Shown here piece after piece: positions 53,562-61,169 of a DNA stretch of 64,000 nt. Position numbers and translations under genes: made by a program. Numbering within the stretch: position 1 is the first letter of the stretch; each line of letters begins with the position of its first letter. The notes below the pieces were generated by a model that saw nothing but the letters and a program-made list of their open reading frames with translations, did not search any database and was not told the origin of the DNA. This DNA comes from Bacilli bacterium. GTDB lineage: Bacteria > Bacillota_I > Bacilli_A > RFN20 > CAG-288. Location of the stretch: assembly GCA_022647725.1 (NCBI GenBank), contig JALCLG010000001.1, forward strand, positions 874,931 through 938,930. Direction: 5' to 3'.

Positions 53562-56204
53562 TTAAAATGTTTTTGTGGTAGAAACAGTTTCAGAAGGTAG
53601 CGTCATAGGATTATCAGAGATAGCCGTGACTTTTACAACCAGCTTTACTAATCCAGTAGTATCAATATCTGCTTTGGCAGCCGAAAGGACAGCGGTGGTA
53701 TCGGTGAAAGTCGTTGAATCAGTATATTTTAGGAATTGCACTGAATATTTATCAGCGTTTGAAACGGGGCTCCAAGATGCAATGTAATAATCGGTGGCGG
53801 CTTTCGCAAGAGACAAATTTGAAACTGAGCTTAAAATAGTCATTGTCGTTGTGGTGGTTCTCTCGGAATTCACATAGACAGTTCCGTCTCCGAGTGCGTA
53901 ACAATAAATACCATAGGATCCGGCTGTGGACGTGGTTATTTCGACTTCGTTCGTCGTTGAAGAATATATCTTTCCACTGAAAGAAACGGCAAGACCGGAA
54001 GCATTAGTATCAGTTGTCGCTGAAACCTTAAAGCCGAGACTTGTCCGCGAAACCGCCACATTTGTTGGAACAGACAAGGCGGAAGTGGTTATTGTTGTTT
54101 CTTTCCAAGGGGAAGGAAGCAAATTACTGGTATCGTTTCCTAAAGCACGGATCTTTACTGTATGTTTTCCCACAGTGGTAAAATTCGGCTTGTATTTTAG
54201 AGTATTACTGTTGACATCTATAGGAGTGCCGCCATCAATGAAGAGCCTGTAACCGGAAGCCTCAATGACCTTGGACCAAGTAATGCCATCCTGAGATGTA
54301 GCAGTGATGTTTGCAATTGACGGAAGGATAGTAACTGAAATAGGCGTACAATTGTCTGAATCATAGTATTGTCCGTTACCAATTGCTTTAACTTTAATTA
54401 GATAATTTCCGCTGGAGAAAGTGTCGAGTAAATAAGAGGTTCCTGTTACATCTTTGACAACATCGCCAATACTTAATTGATAACTTGCTGCATTTGCAAT
54501 TGAGTTCCAAACGACCATTCCATTTTGGATTTGCAAACCTGAAGGTGAAGAAAGCTTTGATAAATTAATAGGCTGAGAAGAATCCGAATTCATAACAAAT
54601 CCCCCGTCTCCCACCGCAACGACTGTCAAAGTAGTTGATGCAGAGATTGTAGGAATATCAAAGGAATTTCCTGTAGCATCATAAATGTTTGCCCCGTTAT
54701 CCATCGTTACTTTATATCCATTGCATCCTGTGACAGCATCCCAAGTTAATAGATGGTCGTCGTTTATTGAAAGATTTTCAGGGGCTTTTAATTTTGTAAT
54801 TGTTTGCGCGTTGGACCAATTACTCCGGATGATTGTTGATCCGTTTCCTAGTGCACGAACTTTCAAAGAATGTGATCCTTCACCTAAGGTAGTAATCGTG
54901 TATTCGTTAGTATCCGGAGTTTGGCTAATGCCATCAATGGCAACTTCGTATTTGTTAGCTTTGGAAACCACATCCCAAAGAACCTTTGCGTCCTCTATTT
55001 TCACATTTTTAGGAGTAGCGAGCTTTGTGATGGTAATATTGGCAGTTTCAAGGGAATCAAGGACATAATTGTCGTTGCTGCGAGCACGAACCGAGAAATT
55101 GTAGCTCACTTCATCATCAGTATCATCCGCTAATGGATAAGAATAACTTGTCGTATCAGAGGAACCAATGCTTGTGCCATTTAGCGAGACATCATATTCG
55201 GTAGAATCTAAGCTCCCTGTGTACTTTAGATCTACACTTCCTTCGCCCTCTTTTGCGGTTAAATCTGTTGGAGCTGCAAGTCTTGTGACATCAAAAGAAG
55301 CATACCGCGATCCATATACTCCGCTGGTCTCATTTCCGCTTTTTGCTGCCAATTTTACAATATAAAGGCCGGCATCAGTGAAGGGATATGTTGTTGAATT
55401 GCTATCTTGGCCAAATCCTCCATCTTTTTCAAAAACCCGCACGGTTTTGAGCCATATTTCTAAATGATATCCACTTGCTCCAGAAACTGATTCCCAGGAA
55501 ATGGTGGTGTTGGATTTGCTAAAAGTAAGTGTAGGAGTGGCTAGCATTTTGAATTCTTTTTCTTCAGATTTTGCCGAATAATAGGTTACATTTTGTGTAT
55601 TCGTCCCTAAAGGCATAATGCTGAAATTGACATCAGAAGAATCACCAGGCAAAGTATAAGTTGTTTTTTGGACGTTATCTGTCTTCGCACCGTTTAGATA
55701 AATATCGTATGATGTTGCTCCGGCAACATCAGGCCAAGAAATATCACCAAAGGAATAAGTTATTTCGTTTTTTACGGGAGGATTCAAATAATCGAATTGC
55801 ATTTGCGCTTGTGGTCCTTCTCCTAAAGCGGCAGAAAAAGGAGATATTGTGACAGAAAAGGTGGTATAGCCCGAAGTTAAAGAATATGAAGTAAGATTTT
55901 TTACGGCATCCTTATTTATGCAGAGCGCAGGTGTTTCACAATTGATTGAAACGTAATAGCCATCGGGAATCGGAAAACTAACTGGATCCCAAGATAGCTT
56001 TCTTCCTATCGAGTCATAACGAATTCCGGTGACAGCAGGGAATTGTCGGATTGTTGTCGACTCAATTGTTGTCGACGAGGAACCGCTAGTTGTATTCCCA
56101 CTTGTCTGAGATATGCTAGCTACACTGCTATTTCTAGAACAACCTGTTAAAGCTGTAATGAGACTTAAGACAAAAACAAGTGAATATATTCCCTTGGTTT
56201 TCAT
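53562..56204 (-). CDS. Large surface lipoprotein with about eight Fn3-like repeats
   Basis: 880 residues, first gene of the operon. The lipobox is ALTGC (Cys22), then a Ser/Thr linker. From about residue 60 a unit of 80-90 residues recurs: a proline-containing start (LATPKNVKIE, LKAPENLSIN, LSSPSGLQIQ), a strand with tryptophan (VLWDVVSKANKYEV, LTWDAVTGCNGYKV, VVWNSIANAASYQL) and a closing YxV/ISDG-type strand. This is the fibronectin type III pattern. Such modules act as binding spacers on the cell surface. AGGAGAG precedes the start. Ligand unknown. Confidence 0.8.
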   Translation of the reverse strand: MKTKGIYSLVFVLSLITALTGCSRNSSVASISQTSGNTTSGSSSTTIESTTIRQFPAVTGIRYDSIGRKLSWDPVSFPIPDGYYVSINCETPALCINKDAVKNLTSYSLTSGYTTFSVTISPFSAALGEGPQAQMQFDYLNPPVKNEITYSFGDISWPDVAGATSYDIYLNGAKTDNVQKTTYTLPGDSSDVNFSIMPLGTNTQNVTYYSAKSEEKEFKMLATPTLTFSKSNTTISWESVSGASGYHLEIWLKTVRVFEKDGGFGQDSNSTTYPFTDAGLYIVKLAAKSGNETSGVYGSRYASFDVTRLAAPTDLTAKEGEGSVDLKYTGSLDSTEYDVSLNGTSIGSSDTTSYSYPLADDTDDEVSYNFSVRARSNDNYVLDSLETANITITKLATPKNVKIEDAKVLWDVVSKANKYEVAIDGISQTPDTNEYTITTLGEGSHSLKVRALGNGSTIIRSNWSNAQTITKLKAPENLSINDDHLLTWDAVTGCNGYKVTMDNGANIYDATGNSFDIPTISASTTLTVVAVGDGGFVMNSDSSQPINLSKLSSPSGLQIQNGMVVWNSIANAASYQLSIGDVVKDVTGTSYLLDTFSSGNYLIKVKAIGNGQYYDSDNCTPISVTILPSIANITATSQDGITWSKVIEASGYRLFIDGGTPIDVNSNTLKYKPNFTTVGKHTVKIRALGNDTSNLLPSPWKETTITTSALSVPTNVAVSRTSLGFKVSATTDTNASGLAVSFSGKIYSSTTNEVEITTSTAGSYGIYCYALGDGTVYVNSERTTTTTMTILSSVSNLSLAKAATDYYIASWSPVSNADKYSVQFLKYTDSTTFTDTTAVLSAAKADIDTTGLVKLVVKVTAISDNPMTLPSETVSTTKTF

Positions 56205-56659
56205 AAAGATTCTCTCCTATTTAAATATTTTATTACTCTAATGTTTAAAAATCAATTTTGCATAGAATTAAATTTTATGGCCTTTTATTAGAGTGGTTCT
56301 TTAAAATTTGGTGGTTTATAAAGACTTTGATCTTATTGTCTCAATCCATCTTCCCAAAGTTAGTCTTTTCCTGCTTTAGCCATTCCCTTGCTAAACAGTA
56401 TGGCGAAGGGTAGGCCGTTTTTGTCGCAAAAAATGATTGTTTCTCACGAAAAGCCGAAGAGTTCCTTCGCCGACAATGAAACTAATTCCCTAAATTTGCT
56501 AAGGTTCGGATCCAGTGGCTTTAACGTAAAAGATCATTTTGCCAAATTAGGTTTCACTTTACTAGACAAAATTTATTCCTGTGATACAGCTTGTTAGGCA
56601 ACCTATCTTAGTTGATTTGGTTATGAAAATTTGAATGGTGTCAAAGCTTTTATGATTAA
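56205..56659. other. AT-rich region without a supported gene
   Basis: 455 bp between the lipoprotein operon and the IS1595 element. It contains the operon promoter (TAAAAT-like boxes near 56225-56260 on the minus strand). A 69-codon open frame on the plus strand (56388-56597) has no ribosome-binding site or recognisable motif and is not called. The 8-bp target duplication is at its right end. Confidence 0.5.
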
Positions 56660-57717
56660 TAGATATTCCTAGATACAGTGTGCTGAGTGTCATTTCTTCC
56701 TGGGCCTGACGAAGTCAACCCCGGTAGAAGCGCAGAGGCAAAGGAGGTATTTCTTCCTTTTTCCCGGCTTCACCGCCCTCAGCCTCTGGCGCATGCAGGC
56801 CCAGTTCAGATAATCCTGGATATGCGCACGCCCAATCCCGACATGCAGGACGAAGACGCGCTTTATGAGCGCGGAGAACTGATTCGCCCTCTGCATCAGC
56901 TCCAGGTAGCCCGGCTCCTGTGATCCCCCGGAAATATCTGCGAGCCCCGACTCCCTGATGAAATCGCCGTGGCCGTGGAATTTGTCGTGGACAATGACGG
57001 ATCCTGGCGATATATGCCCGGCCAATGCCTCGGATATCATCTCGGACGTAGGCTTGCCCGTGCCCATCACGGCTGCATATGTATTCCCGTACTCATCGAT
57101 GGCGGCCTCGACGGCAACCTTGTTCCTGCTTATTCCCCTAAGCAAGCGCCAGCCGGGGCCAGACACCTTGTCATTCTTCGGCACGTCGAAGTATATCTCG
57201 TCTATCCACACATGCCCGCTCAGCACAGCCTCCGAGACAAGCGCTCCGAGGCATCGCATCATCTTAAGGCGCCACAGATGGGCCGTGTTCTTGTTGATTG
57301 CTCCGTACTCATGCTCGGCGATCAGGGTCGCATCGTTCGTGAACTGCACGACGTAGTCCTCCCACTTTTCCTCTCCCTTCCTGGTCTTTGCCAGCATCGT
57401 CCCGGTCAGGGCGTTGAAAGTCCTTCCGCACCCCTTGCATCTGAGCCTCTGCCTCCCGTTCGCGACCCCGTCTTTCTTGAAAAGCGCGCTGCCGCAGTAA
57501 GGGCAGCAGGCTACGGGGACGAAGGAGAAATTCGTCCTGCCTATGGGTTTCCTGCGCATAAAAAAAGTCCTTTCCGGGGGATTCAGGAGACAGGCGCGGA
57601 AGGACTATTGCTACATAACTCTTCTGCCTGTCTCTTGAATCCCGGTTATGTAGCAAGAAAATTGTACCATCTATGGATGGTTCTTGTAATACAGCACACT
57701 GTATCTAGGAATATCTA
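56660..57717 (-). mobile_element. Intact IS1595-type insertion sequence
   Basis: 1058 bp with perfect 26-bp terminal inverted repeats (56660-56685 and 57692-57717, beginning TAGATATTCCTAG) and an 8-bp direct target duplication ATGATTAA at 56652-56659 and 57718-57725. Both ends and the transposase are intact and the element is GC-rich relative to its surroundings, so the insertion looks recent and the element may still be active. Confidence 0.95.
56690..57559 (-). CDS. IS1595-family (ISXO2-like) transposase
   Basis: 289 residues. The N-terminal zinc ribbon is CPYCGSALFKK … CKGCGRTF (two CxxC pairs), followed by a helical linker and the DDE-type core with WIDEIYFDVPKNDK, VIVHDKFHGHGDF and the final Asn/Glu region around QYLNWACMRQRL (ISXO2-like domain). 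It cuts and joins the 26-bp ends of the element. It occupies nearly the whole IS and carries no frameshift. Length is typical of the smaller family members. Confidence 0.93.
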   Translation of the reverse strand: MRRKPIGRTNFSFVPVACCPYCGSALFKKDGVANGRQRLRCKGCGRTFNALTGTMLAKTRKGEEKWEDYVVQFTNDATLIAEHEYGAINKNTAHLWRLKMMRCLGALVSEAVLSGHVWIDEIYFDVPKNDKVSGPGWRLLRGISRNKVAVEAAIDEYGNTYAAVMGTGKPTSEMISEALAGHISPGSVIVHDKFHGHGDFIRESGLADISGGSQEPGYLELMQRANQFSALIKRVFVLHVGIGRAHIQDYLNWACMRQRLRAVKPGKRKKYLLCLCASTGVDFVRPRKK

Positions 57718-57789
57718 ATGATTAAAAACGTTTTCTATAATTACCAGCCCTGCGTTTCACGGAAAGCCAAAATTGAGTTTTTAGGTCAA

Positions 57790-58400
57790 AGGATATACCC
57801 ACATATGGTGTGGTGAGCATCACCTTCCCGAACGCTCTCCCCGAGGAGTCGACGGCCAGCTCAACGCATACCTTGTTCCTGCTTATCCCATGGAGCATGC
57901 TCCCCGAATCCGCCCTTATCCTGTCGCTTTCCAAGACGTTGAAGTAGATCTCGTCGATCCAGACGGTGCCTGAAAAGACCATCCACGAGGCAACCGATGA
58001 CAGGCACGCGAGGAGCTTCTGCCTCCAGAGGAGCATGGTGTTCCTGTTGACGGACCCGTACCTATGCGATGCTGTGAGGGTGACGTCTTTGTTCGTCTGG
58101 AGTGCGTATTCCCTCCAGAGCCCCTCCGGCTCCCTGGTGTGGCAAAGCAGGTCCCGGTCGCAGGGGTGAAGGTCCTCCCGTACCAGGGGCAGCACCTCAC
58201 CGGGAGATCCCGGAAACCGACCGGCTTTCTTTTCACTGAAAAAGGTCCTTCTGGCGGACTCGGGGGGGGGGGACGGCCTGAAAGGACCATTGCTATATAT
58301 TCGTTAGCCAACCGTCCCATGAGTCCGGACTATGTAGCGTGAAATATGGCATCTGCGGGACGATTCGCACAATCACCACACCATATCTTGGAATATCCTA
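57790..58400 (-). mobile_element. Degraded IS1595-like element with internal deletion
   Basis: About 610 bp. The ends (57790-57815 and about 58375-58400) are imperfect inverted repeats related to those of the neighbouring intact IS (GGATAT … ATATGGTGTGGTG). The transposase frame has lost its C-terminal third and is frameshifted, and a run of ten G residues lies at 58262-58271. It could only move with a transposase supplied by another copy. Confidence 0.8.
57820..58315 (-). pseudogene. Broken IS1595-like transposase
   Basis: The start KRKPVGFRDLPVRCCPWYG matches the N-terminus of the intact transposase. Most of the zinc ribbon is deleted and the frame changes near 58150. The other frame continues with LTASHRYGSVNRNTMLLWRQ, WIDEIYFNVLESDR and HGISRNKVCVELAVDSSGRA, then hits the left end of the element. 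The second half of the DDE core is absent. Confidence 0.82.
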
Positions 58401-58433
58401 TGAATAAATAAAGAAATAGGGAAAAGAATCAGA

Positions 58434-58898
58434 TTGCTGAGAAACGAACGAAAAATGACTCAGGAAGCGCTTGGAGAAAAAATACAATTATCCAACGAAC
58501 AAATTTCCACGTTTGAAACAGGGAGCCGTGGAATAACGCTAGACAACTTGGTGGCTATTGCTCAGGCTCTTTCTACGTCGCTGGATTATCTTGTTTTTGG
58601 AAATGGAGAAAGAGTTGTCACTTATGTCAGGCCAAAGCCCAAGAACACAGATTTGGGCCATAGAGTCGGGTATTCTCTTGCTGTCCTTATGGATGAGAAA
58701 ATGCTCAGCTATGATCTCATCGTTGGTTTTGAACTTAATTTTCATTATGGGAACGCTGGGGCTATGGAGTTCATTGACTCCTATTCCAAGTTCATATCAA
58801 AAACAAGCGATTATCTTTCTAATCAAAGCAAGGCAGAAATTTATGAATCCCTTGTTAGAAAATTAAACGACGATTTAACTGGTGACAAAAATAAATAG
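58434..58898 (+). CDS. XRE-family transcriptional regulator with disrupted start
   Basis: 154 residues from a TTG. The helix-turn-helix is MTQEALGEKIQLSNEQISTFETG, typical XRE. In-frame bases before the TTG encode NKEIGKRIRLLRNERK, the usual first helix, back to ATA at 58404. An ATG at 58400 fits ATGAATAAA but is out of frame by what looks like a four-base AATA duplication next to the IS end. The full first helix may thus no longer be translated. The C-terminal ~80 residues are a helical effector part of unknown function. Probably a repressor of local genes. Confidence 0.72.
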   Translation: MLRNERKMTQEALGEKIQLSNEQISTFETGSRGITLDNLVAIAQALSTSLDYLVFGNGERVVTYVRPKPKNTDLGHRVGYSLAVLMDEKMLSYDLIVGFELNFHYGNAGAMEFIDSYSKFISKTSDYLSNQSKAEIYESLVRKLNDDLTGDKNK

Positions 58899-58987
58899 CA
58901 AAGCAATTTTTAACAATTTTTTCGTGTTGAACCTATTATATTGTTTTAAATAATTGGGTAATTCAGCGCGAGGTGGGAGGTGCCCTT

Positions 58988-59275
58988 ATGGCGAATAAAG
59001 AGAACATGACGATACGGATTGATCCGGCACTGAAAAAAGAAGCGACCCAGCTTTTCAAGAGTCTGGGACTGAGCCTTTCGGCAGCCACAGAGATTTTCTA
59101 TCGCCAGGCATTACGGAAGAAGGGTTTTCCTTTTGCTGCTGTCCTGGAAGAACCGAATGAAAAGACTTCAAAAGCCATTGAGGATGCCAAGAAGAAAAAG
59201 GATGTCTTAGGTCCTTTCGATAATTCGGATGATCTGATGAAGGCGCTGAAGGCTAAAGACAGCAAAGCCGCCTAA
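58988..59275 (+). CDS. relB: RelB/DinJ-family antitoxin
   Basis: 95 residues from ATG 58988, six bases after GGAGGTG. The ribbon-helix-helix part (MTIRIDPALKKEATQLFKSL, then GLSLSAATEIFYRQALRKKG) is the RelB/DinJ signature; the tail wraps a RelE-type toxin. No RelE or YafQ gene follows; downstream is only a short hydrophobic frame and an opposing small gene, so the toxin is missing or replaced. The last 39 bp lie in the 210-bp direct repeat, of which a truncated second copy exists at 48.87 kb. Confidence 0.9.
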   Translation: MANKENMTIRIDPALKKEATQLFKSLGLSLSAATEIFYRQALRKKGFPFAAVLEEPNEKTSKAIEDAKKKKDVLGPFDNSDDLMKALKAKDSKAA

Positions 59276-59446
59276 GCGAGATTGAAAACCCGTATCCGTA
59301 ATCTCTATACGATTAGTCTGCTCGTACTTCCCTTGTTTTATTGGCTGATCGGCAAAGATAACCTGAAATCTTCAGGCGTGACTTTCATAGTCCTTGAGTT
59401 TGGCTTCCCTTTGTTTGTCTTCGTCAAAATCCATCGGAAGAGAACC
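59237..59446. repeat. 210-bp direct repeat, copy 2
   Basis: Partner of 48871-49080. This copy is attached to the intact relB, so it is probably the older arrangement, and the 48.87-kb copy the derived one. Confidence 0.9.
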
Positions 59447-59452
59447 CGCTAG
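59282..59452 (+). CDS. Possible small hydrophobic peptide downstream of relB
   Basis: A TTG-started frame of 56 codons with two hydrophobic stretches (TISLLVLPLFYWLIG and VTFIVLEFGFPLFVFV) and a basic end HRKRTR. It starts six bases after the relB stop, where a toxin gene would be expected. It overlaps the opposing 63-residue gene. In repeat copy 1 the TTG has become TCG, although the frame stays open. Coding status is doubtful. Confidence 0.25.
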   Translation: MKTRIRNLYTISLLVLPLFYWLIGKDNLKSSGVTFIVLEFGFPLFVFVKIHRKRTR

Positions 59453-59563
59453 AGACAAGAGAAGTTTTGTTTTTTCTGGATAAGCAAAAGCACCGGAATG
59501 TTGATTCACAAAAGAAACGAGCTCTTCTGGATAAGTGGAAGTCTTTTCGTTTTTATGGGTCAT
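59372..59563 (-). CDS. Small antitoxin-like protein, paralogue of 49006-49197
   Basis: 63 residues, preceded by AAAGGAG. Shares PEELVSFVNQH, LLSLAGSLPMDFDEDKQ and KLKDYESHA with its paralogue. Low hydrophobicity and an acidic, helix-prone tail are compatible with an antitoxin. No toxin is encoded beside it. Function unproven. Confidence 0.55.
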   Translation of the reverse strand: MTHKNEKTSTYPEELVSFVNQHSGAFAYPEKTKLLLSLAGSLPMDFDEDKQREAKLKDYESHA

Positions 59564-59652
59564 TTAAGATATTCTCCTTTTTCTAAAGAATCCATGGGAG
59601 AGTGAAAGACAACGAGTTATAAGGGGGTGTCCAGGTCATTGAAAACAATCTT

Positions 59653-61002
59653 TTAATCAATAAGGAAGGCCATATATTGTGGGATTGTATTGATGAGACC
59701 GTTGGATCCGACATTTCCATCAATAAGCTTATAGTTACTTCTTACCTGGTATTTGTCTTTGTCTTCAAGGACTGTCTTTAAGGATTTTGCATTGTTATTT
59801 TTCGCCTTTACTTCAATTAAAGTCAACTGATTGTCATGCCGTGTCACGAAATCAATCTCTAATCCGCTGTTCTTACTGAAATAGAAAAGCGGGAGACCGT
59901 TTTTAGTGAGGGCATCGGCAACAATGTTCTCATAGATAGCCCCTTTATAGATACCTAATTCGTTCTGAAGGATAGAAAAGGCGGACCCCTCTTCCAGCAT
60001 AGCAACAAAAAGACCGGTATCATTGACGTAAATCTTGAAGTTGTTCTCTATTTCGTTTCCTTTTAAGGGCAATTCTAACGTGTCAAGATTGTGACACAGA
60101 CTGATGAGACCAAAATCCACGAGCCATTGAATGGCTGGGATGTAATCCCGGCCACGGGCATGGGAGCCAAGCCCACGATACTGGAACTTTTTGTTATCTT
60201 TGGCAAGTTGTGACGGAATGGAATCGTAAATCATCTGAATTTTAGCGAGCTCAGAAGTATCAATGTACTCTTTTTCCTGCTCATCTAAGTGCTTTCCAAA
60301 ATCGTCCTTGTAACTGCTGAGAATATTTCTTTGAACTGTGAGGACGAGACTCATGTTTTTTGTTTGAATGAAAGTGTCAACAGCTTCAGGCATGCCACCC
60401 ACGCAGAGATAGTCTTTAAAATACTTGCTGAAATTGTCATTGACGGATTTATCAACCATTGCCATCGTGCTAAAACATTTTTTAACATAATCAATCGGTG
60501 TTGCAGGAATACCAATGGCCCAAAGGAATTCTTCAAAATCCATTGGCTTCATATCCAAAAAATACTCGAAGCCTGTTGAAGGGCCTTCATTTTGTTTTCG
60601 ATTGTAGCCTCGGAGTCCTAAGAGAGATCCGGTTGCAATAATATCAAAACGTTTTTGCTTATCTTCAGCAAAATATTTGATTGAGGAACGGGCATTGGCA
60701 CATTCTTGTATTTCATCAAAAATCAAGACGGTTTTTTGGGGAACAAACGTTGCCTTTGGTAACGCTGCTGAAAGGCGAATGATGAGTCTGTCAACATCAA
60801 GATCGCCAGCAAAAACAGAATGAATAGAACGGTCCTTTTTAAAATTGATGTAAACAACATTCTCGTATTCTTTGGCAGCAAATTCTTGAGCCACTGTTGT
60901 TTTGCCAACCTGGCGAAGCCCACGGATGATCAGACCCTTTCTTTTTATCTTAAGGGATTCTTTCCACGCAAGCATTTGATCATAGATTTTTCTTTTAAAC
61001 AT
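59653..61002 (-). CDS. AAA_14/DUF4143 ATPase
   Basis: 449 residues. Walker A is RGLRQVGKTTVAQEF (Lys34), Walker B KTVLIFDEIQECANARSSIK, sensor region IIATGSLLGLRGYN. The C-terminal DUF4143 domain contains IYENIVADALTKNGLPLFYF and SGLEIDFVTRHDNQLTLIEVKAKNN, a nuclease-like fold with Asp and E-x-K in place. This family is widespread, highly mobile between genomes and of unknown cellular role. Three 33-bp-spaced repeats lie directly upstream. It is AT-richer than core genes. Confidence 0.9.
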   Translation of the reverse strand: MFKRKIYDQMLAWKESLKIKRKGLIIRGLRQVGKTTVAQEFAAKEYENVVYINFKKDRSIHSVFAGDLDVDRLIIRLSAALPKATFVPQKTVLIFDEIQECANARSSIKYFAEDKQKRFDIIATGSLLGLRGYNRKQNEGPSTGFEYFLDMKPMDFEEFLWAIGIPATPIDYVKKCFSTMAMVDKSVNDNFSKYFKDYLCVGGMPEAVDTFIQTKNMSLVLTVQRNILSSYKDDFGKHLDEQEKEYIDTSELAKIQMIYDSIPSQLAKDNKKFQYRGLGSHARGRDYIPAIQWLVDFGLISLCHNLDTLELPLKGNEIENNFKIYVNDTGLFVAMLEEGSAFSILQNELGIYKGAIYENIVADALTKNGLPLFYFSKNSGLEIDFVTRHDNQLTLIEVKAKNNNAKSLKTVLEDKDKYQVRSNYKLIDGNVGSNGLINTIPQYMAFLID

Positions 61003-61051
61003 AGTTAAGCCCCCTATTTTGCCTAATCTATGGAAATAATAGCATTTAAAA

Positions 61052-61135
61052 TCACATTTTACAAGGGAGTTTTGATGTTATCAATCACATTTTTCAAGCG
61101 ACTTTTTGTGCTTATAGTCACATTTTATAAGGGAG
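61052..61135. repeat. Three direct repeats with exact 33-bp period, upstream of AAA_14 gene
   Basis: TCACATTTTACAAGGGAG (61052), TCACATTTTTCAAGCGAC (61085) and TCACATTTTATAAGGGAG (61118). The outer two differ at one base. Thirty-three bases is about three helical turns, so all copies face the same side. Likely a protein-binding array controlling the ATPase gene. Confidence 0.75.
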
Positions 61136-61169
61136 CTTACTCAAAATGTATTTCTCTTGTTTTTCTTTT

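Noticed and set aside
56388-56597. 69-codon plus-strand frame between lipoprotein operon and IS
   Set aside because: No ribosome-binding site, no family resemblance and composition like the surrounding non-coding DNA.
61052-61135. CRISPR array
   Set aside because: Only three 18-bp copies with 15-bp spacers that are themselves AT-rich and similar in part; repeat and spacer lengths do not fit CRISPR, and no cas gene is present.
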